Shown here piece by piece: positions 22,504 to 33,806 of a DNA stretch of 64,000 bases. The stretch is from Zeugodacus cucurbitae (taxonomy: Eukaryota > Arthropoda > Insecta > Diptera > Tephritidae). Made by a program: the position numbers and the translations under genes. The stretch lies in NCBI RefSeq assembly GCF_028554725.1, contig NC_071668.1:11781501-11845500 (forward strand). Direction: 5' to 3'. Under the pieces are notes generated by a model that did no database searches, was not told where the DNA came from, and was given only the letters and a program-made list of their open reading frames with translations. Every line of letters starts with the position of its first letter. Position 1 is the stretch's first letter.

Positions 22504-23984
22504 CTAGCAGACCCGGCCACACGTTGTTGTGGCTAAGGTATACATTAAATTAAGTTGGTCCAATCTTGGCTACGGCGACGATATTGTTTACTCGAGGTCG
22601 ATTGACGTTACGCAGCATGATGACAATTCACACTACTTTTAATTGCAAAGTACAGGCAATTTTAAATAGTTTGGGATAATTGACTACGTCATCCTGGTTT
22701 GTAGCTGTGTCAACTCTCCTGGACCGAAATTCTAAATTGTCGCATTAAGATCATCGATATCTTTGTTTGTACCACCAATATAGGTCATTCAAACAGTCAT
22801 TTATGGTTATCATATTGAGGTTTCATGTCAGGAAAACTTCTCTTTCAAGTCAATGAAGTGACAGAAATCTGTTGGAAATGCTATTAATCCATCGATGTGT
22901 CAACTGCGACCCTACTATTTACAACTGCTTCTACAATCGCAATTTGATATTGTTGCAAAAACACTCATCTGATAGTTGTTAATTGGCGATACTTTATGTG
23001 TCGCCACAAATTAAATAACTTTAGGCATGCGATTAGCCCGTCAGTAACAGTTGATCCAGGAATAATTGGAAGAGTCTGGCGTAAATCACCCGCTAACAGA
23101 ATCCTGGCTCCACCAAACACGTTTATCGACAATCAAGATCTTTTAAAGTCCTGTGCAGTACCTCCAGCGACTTCTTGAATATTTGGAAAATCTTCGTTAT
23201 AGCGCTATTTTTGGCGATTTTGCCGACTGGTGTTTCGTTCATTTGCAATTTAGGAGTAATTTCAAGGCCGAATGTGCCGTTTGTTTGCCTACTAACAGGT
23301 GCCTATTCCCGTTAACCTTGGAAATCTTGGAACCTTGGTGAAAATGAGTGAAATTGGTTCTGGAATTACATCAGCTATATATAATGACTTTCTATTGGAC
23401 TTTATGCCGAATATATAAGTCATATTGTGTGTTATCTTAATAAAATTACATCAATAAATTGCGAGAGTGTAAAATGTTCGGTTGGACGTGAACTTAGCCT
23501 TTCCTTATTTTTTACAAAGTGTTTTAGGCTATCGACACAACCTTATACAATTGAACAATAACAAAAATATTTTAACAAAGCAACAATGACTACGTTCAAA
23601 ATATTATTTTTTTGTTTTCTCTTTTTATATTTTTCTTGTCAACTCGAATAAAATTCTCTTATTGATATCTCCCTCGCCAATTTTCCATATTTACTCACTT
23701 TCTAATCTTTTCTGGCCTTCCACGAATATTTCAAGACTAAAATTAGCCAGATCGGTTTGAACTTCAACAACCAATAACTTCCCGATTTTAGAAAATTTTT
23801 AATTTTCTTCGCGGAAAGTTAAAAAAATATAGGGTGAACCAACCTTAACATTTAGGAGGATGAAAAATAGATGTTGTCCGATTCTCCACCCTAGCCGATA
23901 TGCACGCTAAGATTCACGAAAATCGGTCGAGCGGTTTCAGTTGTCAATAACGTACACAGTGACATGAGAATTTTATATATTAGA
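22504..23984 (-). mobile_element. Helitron with both termini, degenerate
   Basis: On the minus strand the element starts TCTAATATATAAAATTCTC after an A. It ends with a hairpin (GCCACAACAACGTGTGGC) followed by CGGGTCTGCTAG and a T. This fits Helitron rules: 5' TC, a 3' hairpin about 10 bp before CTRR, insertion between A and T, and no target duplication. The interior encodes a decayed Pif1-like helicase. At about 1.5 kb it is an internally deleted copy with no Rep region seen. Confidence 0.85.
22960..23125 (-). pseudogene. Pif1-like Helitron helicase remnant
   Basis: A minus-strand frame reads FGGARILLAGDLRQTLPIIP and continues with a stretch ending LWRHIKYRQLTT before a stop. This corresponds to the GDxRQ-LPVIP region (helicase motif II/III) of Helitron Pif1-like helicases. 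No complete helicase remains. Confidence 0.8.
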
Positions 23985-24427
23985 TATAAAACAAAGCTAC
24001 CAACCTCTTTTAAGCACCCTATATATTGGCCAAACCAAACGTCAAATTATCATAAACGCTACATGAATTGACAATTTTATTTTGTTGTGTTGACAAATTT
24101 TTTTAAAAACGTTTTAAGTTCATCTAACTCGTTATATTTACTTACAATTTCAATAAAGATGACTTTTTTGGCATTATAAGATTATATTATACAATTTACT
24201 ATTTTAATAACCATTTTGTAGTATGATATGTATTTAACTTTTCAGTTGCTCTATTAACCATCTTTTTAAGGTTTGAAAACGGAAGAAAGTCGCTAAGCGT
24301 ATACCTAATATTGGCGATCGTTTTAATTGATTTGTGAATCGGTATATTGTTTTGATGAAGCAGCATGTTTTTCTCTTCCAAATGTTTTTGTTATCGAAGA
24401 TTTCATACTTCGGTACCAATAATAATA

Positions 24428-24852
24428 CAGTAGAACTTTTCTAACTCGAATCACCATAATCAACAAAAAACCTTGAGTAAGAGAGACTTTAGAATTTTCA
24501 TTAAAACATACAATTTTTCAAAAAGACGTAAAATGTAGATTCATTTGTTGCTGTTTGCTATTGTTTGGCTCTTGACGTTTGTATCCCATGACTTTGTTAC
24601 ATGATTTATACAATCCCTAAGTGTAATATCATATTTTTTGTTCACCTCCATACAATATAGAGGGACTCTTTTAAAATTCTGCCTCGATAGAAAAATTTTA
24701 AATTTTGTATTCTGCCCTGGTCGAAAAGTTCGATTTATGGAAGGAGATTTGTATGAAATTTCAAGAGTTATGGGGAGCTTCGATTTAAGGAAGGAAGTTC
24801 GAGTTATGGAGATCTTCGAGTTATAGAAGTTCGAGTTATGGAAGTTCCACTC
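24428..24852. mobile_element. pogo/Tigger-like MITE
   Basis: Flanked by TA on both sides. The left end is CAGTAGAACTTTTCTAACTC; the right end on the minus strand is GAGTGGAACTTCCATAACTC. The interior has GTTCGAGTTATGG-type units. Same family as 2810-2950 and 46840-47341. It is absent from block II near 40480, where the flanks are joined. Confidence 0.78.
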
Positions 24853-25454
24853 TATATATATAGAATAGTCGCTGTTGACAATTTTCCTTTTTTCAAGCTG
24901 ATATTTTGTCTGATTGAGTTGCAGTTATAAAAGATTTTTATAAAAAGCTAACGAAAGCTTGGTGTCGCTCTTAACTTCGATCCGAACCATCGCTTCTGAA
25001 TATCTACGGTTATCTTCAATTATGCACTTAGAAATCATCGTCCGATAAAAAGAGGCAATTTCAAACGACAACAACCTTTTGCTAATTTATCCATTAGGGC
25101 CTGATATCTGGCCCCATTATTTTGCTTCCAAAGAATTATGTGTTCCAAATGAAGTATGTGTGTCCATTCTTTAAACTCCCTAAACCAATGGTATAATTTG
25201 TTACATTATAGAAGAAAATACACGATATGAAGGCATAATCCCAGCTAATGCTGGATATGAGGCCTTCTCCCACCCTCGTAAATATGGTCTTGTCACAATA
25301 AAATTTAATTTTTGTAGTTCTTTTTGCATTATTCATAACAATTTCGAAATGACGCAGCATTCAAGTCTGTCAATCCAAACGTTAACCCAATTAAAAATCG
25401 ACGACGAAAGTAGTAAATCCATAGTTCAAACTAACAATGTCAACAAAAAAATCA

Positions 25455-26475
25455 AAACAAGTAGGGAAGGGCTAAGTTCGGGTGTAACCGAACATTTTAT
25501 ACTCTCGCAATTTATTTATTTAACTTTATTTATATTATATAATACACAATTTGACCCACATATTCGTCATATATATTGTATAAAGTCCATTGAAAGTTGG
25601 AAACCATAATATTAGGTTAGAAGCACCGAGGTCCTCGTGTTCGATATATGGGGACTTAAAAACCTGTTGTCCGATTTCGGAATGGGGCTGCCGCACTATA
25701 AACATAGTATTTGTGCAAAGTTCTGCGCCGATATATTCACTAGTTCGAAAGTTCTGGTATATAGGAAGTAGACGTAGTTGTGAAGCGATTTGGCCTATTT
25801 TCACAACATATCATTGGGATGTAAGGAAACTATTACAAACCAAGTTTCATTGAAATCGGTCGAGTAGTTACTGAGATATGGTTTTTGAACCATAAATGGG
25901 CGACGCCACGCCCATTTTCCATTTTGTAAAAAAAACCTGAGTGCAGCTTTCATCTGCCATTTCTTATTGAAATTGAGTGTTTCTGACGTTTTTCGTTAGT
26001 GAATTAACCCACTTTTAGTCATTTTCAACCCAACTTTTGTATGGGAGGTGGGCGTGGTTATGATCCGATTTCTTTCATTTTTGGACTGTATTAGAAAGTG
26101 GCTAAAAAACCGACTTCAGAAAGTTTGGTTTATATAGCTCTATTGGTTTGCAAGATATATACAAAAAACATATTTGGGTGCCTGGCCACGCCCACCTCCC
26201 CAAAAAAATTCCATCCAAATATGTCCCTTCATAGTGCGATCCTTTATACCAAATTTTATTTCTATAGCTTTATTTATGGCTTTGTAATGTCACTTTATGT
26301 GTTTTCGGTTTTCGCCATTTTGTGGGCGTGGCAGTGGTCCGATTTTGCCCATCTTCGAAGCAAGCTTCATATGGTGCCAAGAAACACGTGTGCGAAGTTT
26401 CATCAAGATATCTTAATTTTTACTCAAGTTACATCTTGCACAGACAGACATCCGGATTTGAAATCCACTCTTCAC
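25455..26475 (-). mobile_element. Helentron-like (DINE-type) repeat, copy 2
   Basis: The right end of the family, GGGCTAAGTTCGG followed by CCGAAC and TACTCTCGCAA, is here at the left because the copy is reversed. A short GACAGACA remnant of the family microsatellite lies near 26443. The distal terminal hairpin is missing. It sits between the end of block I and the beginning of block II. Apparent open frames across it are a by-product of repeat conservation. Confidence 0.78.
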
Positions 26476-27129
26476 ATAAAAAGTTTCAGTTTTGAAACTT
26501 TTACTGTGGACGGTGTCTAAAAAATTAAAATTTTTATCCCACAAGTCAATTGACTTTTTATTTAAACTTATTCAATTCCATTTCTTATTCCTTTTATAAG
26601 TACACTTTTTATTACATTTCGAAATATCTCTTAAATCTCTAACAGACTGTGAAAGTATTTAACATTTTCTTGCAATCATTGCAAAATAGGTTTTTAGGTT
26701 TTTGTTTTCTTTAATTTGCTCAGAGAGCGCCTTGAATTTGGCTCGGATTAAGAAAAATCGAGCGGGTCCTTATCGAATCAAACTTCACGCCATAATTAGT
26801 AACTTAAAAGATCTGGGATGGGGTCAAGCCGAACCTCTTGGTGGTTAATGTAAATCGTGTAATGAATACTAGGTTTGAGGAGACGTTCTCTTTGAAACCA
26901 ACAGTTGGTAATGCATTAATTAATTTTAGATAAGACAATTCTGCGTTCAATCTTTCACTTAGTCTTTTACCATGCATTCTAAGAGTCTCAAGAGCTGTTC
27001 TATTCCGTAGTACAATTTTAGTAAATTTTCCGATATTTCTTTACATTTATTTATATTATAAATAGCTTCACTAATTTAATTTAAACAATAATTTTTACAA
27101 TTCTCCACAAATTTTTGGGTGCTTTCTTC

Positions 27130-27900
27130 AGGGACCGTAAATAATGATTATCGTTCCGATTTTTAAGTAAAAAATCAATCACTTAGAATCGCCACACAAA
27201 CAAAAGGATAACGTCATTGTAATCCTTTTTGGACGATCTATCCATTTCCACTATGATAATTTAAATATAGATTTTTATGATTTTCTTCACAGTTAATGAT
27301 TAATTTTGAGTAATTTGTAAAAAAAATCATAAATAATCATCATTTTTGAACAAAAAAATAAAAATCGTAAATAATAATTATTTTTGATTTTTATATTTTT
27401 TGCTGAAAATAAAACTCGCTTTTGGGTTACATGTTTGTTATTAAGTTTTTTGGTAGTTTCATAGCTGAAGGATCAAATTTAAGATATGATTTTGCCACAG
27501 CCTAAATGAGTCAAAAACCATATCTCATGAACTACTGGACCAATTTCTATGAAATTTGGTCCATGATATTTTGATGTCATTCCAATATTTTCATGTCATT
27601 CTAAAAGGACACGAAAAAATAGTACCGAAAAACTTAATAACAAACATGTAATCCAAAAGTGAGTTTTATTTCGAGCAAAAAATATAAAAATCAAATATAA
27701 TGATTATTTATGATTTTTATTTTTTTTTTGCTCAAAAATAATTATTTTTTATGATTTTTATTTTTATTGCTCAAAAATGATGATTATTTATGATTTTTTA
27801 CAAATTACTCAAAATTAATCATTAACTGTGAAGTAAATCATAAAAATCATTATATAAAAATTATCTTTTGATTGATAATTTGATAATGCTTACGGTCCCT
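27130..27900. mobile_element. Foldback-type, probable hAT-derived element in the 3' end of Kunitz A2
   Basis: Terminal AGGGACCGTAA and TTACGGTCCCT are inverse complements. Long internal arms (about 27280-27460 against 27610-27845) are also inverted, for example GTTACATGTTTGTTATTAAG against CTTAATAACAAACATGTAAT. The flanks TGCTTTCTT and TGCCTTTCTT suggest an imperfect 8-9 bp target duplication. There is no transposase. The Kunitz A2 reading frame ends inside it. Confidence 0.78.
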
Positions 27901-28659
27901 TTGCCTTTCTTTTCTTTTCTTTGCCTTTTTATTTGGCTTGGAATTTTTGTCTGCTGGTGCATTGTTCGTTGCTGTTTTCGGCAGCAAACAAGCATCTTCG
28001 CATGTTTTCAAAAGGCGAAATTTATTGTCATTACCATGACAGCCGCCGAAGATGAATTTTTCACAAGTATTCGTCTGGGCATTGTAGTAATAGCTTTCGA
28101 TATACATGCGACATAGACCGGGTTCCTTCGGCTGCAGACATTTCGGATCTGGAAAACAGAAAATTTTTAATTTTCCAACTTCTTTTCATCGTTTTATTCA
28201 ACTCTACTCACCTTGCACCGGCGCTTGTGCGCCACCACCACCACCCGCATTGTTCGTTGCTGTTTTCGGCTGCAAACAAGCATCTTCGCATGTTTTCAAA
28301 AGGCCAAATTTATTGTCATTACCATGACAGCCGCCGAAGATGAATTTTTCACAAGTATTCGTCTGGGCATTGTAGTAATAGCTTTCGATATTCATGCGAC
28401 ATGGACCGGGTTCCATCGGCTGCAGACATTTCGGATCTGGAAAACAGAAAATTTTTAATTTTCCAACTTCTTTTCATCGTTTTATTCAACTCTACTCACC
28501 TTGCACCCGCGCTTGTGCGCCACCACCACCACCCGCTGGTCTACTGACTGCTGCCTGTTTTTGTGCCTTTGTTTGTTTTTGTTTCCGCGCACTTGAAACG
28601 ACACTTATCGCCACGATCAGCAGTAAGACACGTAAACACCGCTGAAAATGTACCGCCAT
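27850..28659 (-). CDS. Two-domain secreted Kunitz inhibitor with TE-derived C-terminus (A2)
   Basis: Model: exon 1 28659-28500, intron 28499-28437, exon 2 28436-28212 (225 nt, symmetric phase 1-1), intron 28211-28149, exon 3 28148-27850, giving 227 residues. Signal peptide and GGGGG linker are as in A1. Kunitz domain 1 runs KCLQPMEPGPC to CEDAC, followed by a second GGGGGAQAPVQ linker and Kunitz domain 2 (KCLQPKEPGLC to CEDAC). Both domains have six cysteines, the core FIFGGCHGNDNKF and P1 Arg, which predicts trypsin-like inhibition. A tandem duplication with a 288-bp period created the extra exon and intron. The Pro/Ala tail of A1 is replaced by a Lys/Arg-rich tail whose last 16 residues (RDRKHYQIINQKIIFI) are read from the inserted foldback element. 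All splice signals are intact. Confidence 0.87.
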
Positions 28660-30664
28660 TCTGTTATAGTGTCGCTCAGCCGTTGAGCTGTAGAAATTAT
28701 CATCATGGCATATGTGGCATGCAGGCGTTATTTAAGCAAAAATTTAAAACATAAATGCTCAAAATTTGTCATATTTATTTATTTTTGTTGTGCTCACGCT
28801 GATGGTCTCTCACCGCGGCGTATTAAATGCACATATACAGTAGCGAGCAAAATTTTTTCATGACAAGCGGAAGGATGGTAGGTTTAGTTGTTTACTAATT
28901 AGTGCGCTTCGAGTAGTAGTTTTTATTTAAATCCGAGGAGAAAAAATTTAAAATAGTTTTCAAGTTAAAATTTCCAGACTAATTGGACAAATAGATTATG
29001 TAATTTGATTCCAAATCCCTATTGAGGAGCCACTTCAATTGATAGAGCTTTAACTGATAAGCCATTTATCTGACCAGTTGAAATCCAACAATAGAAAATA
29101 GTTTCCAAATAAATTTTATAAAAGCTACAGAGTTGACATTCTTTGGTCAATCTGGGTACATTCCGGTTACGAAAACCAAAATTTCGTGAAAACAGACATC
29201 AGACTTAATCCATATATTTGACGAGATCGGCTATACTGCAGAAATATGATGCAGAATCTTACCAGAAAAATAGTCTGATAAGGCGTATTCGCGCTAGCAA
29301 TATCCCTGAAAGGCTGTGCAAAGAATCTAGTAAAATTTATGTAGTAAAAAGCAAAAATATCGTTTATTTCATTCTCAGACTCTGTGATTTATTTCGAATA
29401 AAGTATCTTATCCTTCTAAAGAACTTCTTTACTTTTTAGTTTTCTACGATATTGAACACGATGAAGCACTCCGAAGTTTGATATGTATCAAATAGATTTG
29501 TGGCCTGATTTCTCTCAGTTTCCGTACGAAATTTTCTCTATTTCTTTCCTGATGTTGTGATATAACTGCACGTATCTATAGTTCTACACTTTTATCAAAT
29601 ATTTTATGTTTTAGACACATTTAATTCTCATTCTGTCATTGAATTAGAGATAGTTTAGGTTAGAAACTAATCTCAACTAAGTGTTACTAATATTTTCCTC
29701 AACACTGTATTTATTAGATTTATTTTTTCACTCAATCCAAATATTCTCTCAAGTTGAGGCATTTGAAAAAAAAACAACACCAACAACATAAACAATAACA
29801 TGACAGCAGATAATCGGGATTTTTTTTAATTTTTTTATCAAAATTGAATTCATTGAATTGAAATTAGTACGGAAAAATTCGAGGTTATGAGTTGAGCTAA
29901 TTGTTTATTACACTCAATAAGTAGATTTTATGCAAATGCAAAGTAAGGCTTATGTAAAATTAATACCGTCATTCCATTTAAATTATTCCACAGCCTTTGC
30001 TGTAAACATGAGCACACATGTGCCAGCACAGAATCTGTTCAATTAGTTGTCTATCTGAAATAATTAAAATATGATTATTCAACAACACGAAACAAACCTA
30101 CACAATGCGACTAGTTTATTTACTAAATGAAAAATGAGCCTATGACAGACTAAACTGTGTAATGCTAATTAAACTATGATTACATTTAGTAAGGTGGAGA
30201 ATGCACTGAGTGCAACCCTGCAAAAAAATGCAATCCTAACTTGTATTTCAATATTCAAACTAGAACAGAGGATGTATGGTTGTAATAGTTAGATCAGTAG
30301 CCGTGACCGCTTGCACTATATTCCGGCTTATTATAATACGATTCTCAAGGAAGCTATACAGAAGGGACAGCATACGCAACAACATGACTGATGAGTTGGA
30401 CTGAAGTACTGACTGCCCAGTTGGTTTACCCAATACCAAGAAGACTGAATGTGAGATTTCACAGTGCAGTTGCACTTAAATTATATCATTTGTGGTTGTT
30501 ATTATTGTTATATTATCACACAGCTGGATGCAGTGCGGTTCGTTTGAAACTGTAAGCGGGCACATTCCTTCACTGGAAACTTAATTACATGATTTGTCCA
30601 TACATATGTATATAGTCATATATTCATAATATGTAGTTAATAAATATATTACTGCATTGTCCAA
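28660..30664. other. Block II spacer, no gene
   Basis: Diverged copy of the block I spacer, with deletions relative to 12400-12440, 14121-14619 and 14709-15335. The 40-bp deletion just upstream of A2 (between 28670 and 28680, against 12400-12440) removes part of the A1 upstream region. No gene seen. Confidence 0.6.
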
Positions 30665-30869
30665 TTATTATTATTAACCCAAACGATTACCCTCCACCCG
30701 CCCAACCGACGCGTGGGGCGCAGTCCGCATACGAGCGGAATTTGCCGAGTCTAGAAAGGCAAGAGATTTTTAAGCGTCCGGTTCTCATACTGCTCAGCTA
30801 CAGAAAGAAACATTTCAACAGCTGAGATTTAAAAATTTATAAAAACAAAAAGTTAAAAATTTCTGAATA

Positions 30870-33806
30870 TTATTTATTAAGAGAAGACAAAATAGTTTTT
30901 TTGATGCTAAATATTGAGTCAGATGGATCAAATGTGCTGGAATGCGAATTAAAATCATGACATATTCGGCAGAATGGTTCATTTAACTCAAAATTTGTTC
31001 TAGAAGATTTTAGAAATAATGGTCTAAACTGCCTGGATGAACGCAATGGGACATTAAACTTAATATCAGACAAAAGGAATGAACTACAAACTAAACCATT
31101 CAGAAGTTTTACTAGAAAAATTATACCTAGCATTTCTCTGCGACTAGTGAGTGTGGGAAGATTTATAAGTTTTAAACGACTAGTATACGGGGGAAGATTC
31201 AATCTTGAATCCCAATGTAAGTGGCCTAAAGCAAAAAGTAAAAATTGTTTTTGAACGGACTCAAGCTTATCAGAATGGGATTGATAGCTAGGATTCCATA
31301 CCACAGAACCATACTCCAATATAGGCCTTACCAATGTTGTAAAAAGAATTTTAGTAATATACGGATCACTAAATTCTTTAGACCAACGTTTAACAAAGCT
31401 AAGAGCACCTTTAGCTTTTAAGACAATTGAATTTACATGAGAATTAAAATTTAGTTTAGGGTCCATATTAACTCCTAAATCAACAAAGCTAAAAACTTGC
31501 TCTAAACTGAAGTTATTTATTACATAGGGGGAAAGATCAACAGTTCTACGGGAAAAGCACATCGTTTTACATTTTTTAAGATTCAGTGGCATATCATTTT
31601 TGTGACACCAAGTAACTAAATTATTTAAATCCGATTGCAACTCAGTCCTTTCGTTATGAGAAGTATATGATTTAAAAAGTTTTACATCATCCGCATATAA
31701 TAAAATTTCTGAAAACTTAATTACTGAAGGTATATCATTGATGAACAACAAGAACAGAATCGGGCCGAGATGACTACCCTGTGGAACCCCTGAAGTGACA
31801 CTAATTGAATCGGATAAAGTATTATTAAATAAAACTTGTTGTTTTCTGTTAGTAAGATATGAGGATACCCATTCAAGAAGTCTTGGTTGAAAACCAAGAA
31901 GATTCAGTTTTTGCAAAAGAATTGAGTGGTTTACTCTATCGAATGCTTTACTAAAGTCTGTATATATAACATCAGTATTCTTATTATCCCTAAAACCCAT
32001 TGACACATGGTTTACAAATTCAAGCAAGTTAGTTACTGTAGATTTCCCTTTACAAAATCCATGCTGAGAGAATGAAATTAAAGGAGAGATTAAGAAACTT
32101 ATTTGGTCAGTGACAATAGCTTCAAAAAGTTTGGGTATAGCTGACATTTTAGCTATCCCCCTATAGTTCTCAACAGATGATCTAACTCCACTTTTATGCA
32201 AAGGTAATATAAAAGAGTTTTTCCACATTGACGGAAAAATACCTTGTTTAAGAGATAGGTTAAAAAGCTTAGTTAAGGGCAGATAGATATATTTTGCGCA
32301 ATTTTTAAGAAAGCTTGAGGGAATCATATCAGGGCCATATTTAAACGAATCTTTTAACGTAACTAAATAATTTAAGACATCTGTTTCAGAAATAATTGGT
32401 GTATTAATTACAGTACTCGGACATAACACTTGATGATATGGCACATTCATAGGGTAGTTTGAACAATAATTGGATTTGAAGAATTCTGCAAACATATTAG
32501 AAATAATATAATTGTCACATGACATTGTTGATTTATATTTCATCGCGGACGGAAAATTTGAAATCCTGCGTTTGGAGTTAACGAAACCATAAAACAATTT
32601 CGGATTACGAATAATATTATTTTTTACTTTGATTATGTAGTTTTTATAACATTTTTTGTTAAGTTCCTCAAACTGACGACGCAATTTAGAATATTTTAAA
32701 TAGTCAACAAGAGCTCCAGTTCTTTTATAAAGTTTAAAAGCACGAGCTTTTTTATTTTTTAATTTACATAGCTCATTCGAATACCACAAATTTGAACTTT
32801 TTCTTTTGATAATAAAACATTTCGGAACAAATCTTTCAAAAATATTAAAAATTGTTTCATTAAAATGTGATACATTTAATTCAATATTACCACTATAATC
32901 AGGCCAAGTCAATTTAGAAAGTTCACAATTAATCTTTTTGAAGTTAGCTTTCGCAAAGTTGAACCGAGAACAAAGGTCCTGTTTGTTGCATACAAGTAAT
33001 TCGTCTATGATTTCGATATTAATTTCCAAGGCAGGGTGATAAGAGTCCTCTGGCAAAACTAAAGGATCAGATCGGACCACAGAAACTGTTGAAGTATTAT
33101 CAACATAGACCAAATCTAAGAATTTACCAAACTTGTTCGGTATTAAGTTAATTTGGTTAAGACCCATCCCAGACATTTCTTCCAAAAACTCATTAAAGCT
33201 TAAACGAGTGCAAAAAGGGGTAATGCAATCGTCAACAGATTTCCAAGATACACACGGTAAATTGAAATCGCCTAGAACAATTATGTAATCAGTATTCTTA
33301 GCAATTGAAAAAACATTATTTATTAAAGAAACATGCTGCGTATATACAGATAAGTCCGATTGAGGCGGAATATAAGATAAAGTTAGATAAATAGAACATT
33401 TATTAATACAAATTCGTATGCACTTAAATTCAATAAAGTCCGCATGAGGAACTTCTACTTCTTCAGATGGAATTGAAGAATGCACAGCAAATAATACACC
33501 CCCCCCGACTCTGTTCAGTCGATCGCATCTAAAGATTTGAAATTCACTATTTAATATTTCATTATCAAAGATATGAGGTTTAAGCCAAGTTTCAGTAAAA
33601 GCGATGACTTTAAAATTACAATTAGTGCTGTTCAAATACAATTCTTTTAATTTTGTATTTAAACCCCTTACATTTTGATAGTGAATTTGTAATGAATTTT
33701 TTATAATTAGTTTTTTGAATCCGCGGCATTTTTTGGAATATGAGCAATTACAGTTTGTTTTTGTTGCTTTTGCTCGAATTCGCGCACGAAAGCACCAGGT
33801 GGCCAA
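30870..33806 (-). CDS. LINE ORF2: endonuclease / reverse transcriptase
   Basis: The open frame encodes up to 978 residues from the first Met at 33806; the true start may be further in, since the first 100 nt overlap ORF1. An exonuclease-endonuclease-phosphatase domain shows QNVRG (44-48), TETW (71-74), GDFN (179-182) and SYHPAL (255-260), the last with a catalytic His. The reverse transcriptase shows LPLHKSG (535-541), DFSKAFD (617-623), GVPQGS (673-678) and the YADD catalytic box (704-707). No RNase H is seen. Length and order fit CR1-type ORF2. The frame is uninterrupted and all catalytic motifs are present, so an active enzyme is plausible. Confidence 0.9.
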   Translation of the reverse strand: MATWCFRARIRAKATKTNCNCSYSKKCRGFKKLIIKNSLQIHYQNVRGLNTKLKELYLNSTNCNFKVIAFTETWLKPHIFDNEILNSEFQIFRCDRLNRVGGGVLFAVHSSIPSEEVEVPHADFIEFKCIRICINKCSIYLTLSYIPPQSDLSVYTQHVSLINNVFSIAKNTDYIIVLGDFNLPCVSWKSVDDCITPFCTRLSFNEFLEEMSGMGLNQINLIPNKFGKFLDLVYVDNTSTVSVVRSDPLVLPEDSYHPALEINIEIIDELLVCNKQDLCSRFNFAKANFKKINCELSKLTWPDYSGNIELNVSHFNETIFNIFERFVPKCFIIKRKSSNLWYSNELCKLKNKKARAFKLYKRTGALVDYLKYSKLRRQFEELNKKCYKNYIIKVKNNIIRNPKLFYGFVNSKRRISNFPSAMKYKSTMSCDNYIISNMFAEFFKSNYCSNYPMNVPYHQVLCPSTVINTPIISETDVLNYLVTLKDSFKYGPDMIPSSFLKNCAKYIYLPLTKLFNLSLKQGIFPSMWKNSFILPLHKSGVRSSVENYRGIAKMSAIPKLFEAIVTDQISFLISPLISFSQHGFCKGKSTVTNLLEFVNHVSMGFRDNKNTDVIYTDFSKAFDRVNHSILLQKLNLLGFQPRLLEWVSSYLTNRKQQVLFNNTLSDSISVTSGVPQGSHLGPILFLLFINDIPSVIKFSEILLYADDVKLFKSYTSHNERTELQSDLNNLVTWCHKNDMPLNLKKCKTMCFSRRTVDLSPYVINNFSLEQVFSFVDLGVNMDPKLNFNSHVNSIVLKAKGALSFVKRWSKEFSDPYITKILFTTLVRPILEYGSVVWNPSYQSHSDKLESVQKQFLLFALGHLHWDSRLNLPPYTSRLKLINLPTLTSRREMLGIIFLVKLLNGLVCSSFLLSDIKFNVPLRSSRQFRPLFLKSSRTNFELNEPFCRICHDFNSHSSTFDPSDSIFSIKKTILSSLNK

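Larger units (their letters stand above)
10750..25454. repeat. Segmental duplication, block I (Kunitz A1 + B1)
   Basis: Collinear by eye with 26530-41060. Matching anchors are: 11560-11650 with 27000-27110; the A-type genes; 12560-12640 with 28790-28870; 13920-14100 with 29640-29820; 15335-16260 with 29890-30664; 16290-17100 with 35100-36700; 17220-18650 with 36780-39460; and 22130-22300, 24000-24420 and 24860-25450 with 39530-39680, 40140-40480 and 40480-41060. Each block has private insertions. Block I also holds an additional internal copy of 15335-16260 at 18955-19760. Confidence 0.8.

Noticed and set aside
26098..26520. A 140-codon frame similar to frames at 44486-45070, 53363-53704 and 62253-62489, looking like a conserved small protein family.
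   Set aside because: All lie inside Helentron-like repeats, mostly on the strand opposite the microsatellite, with different breaks in each copy. Similarity reflects repeat identity, not coding selection.
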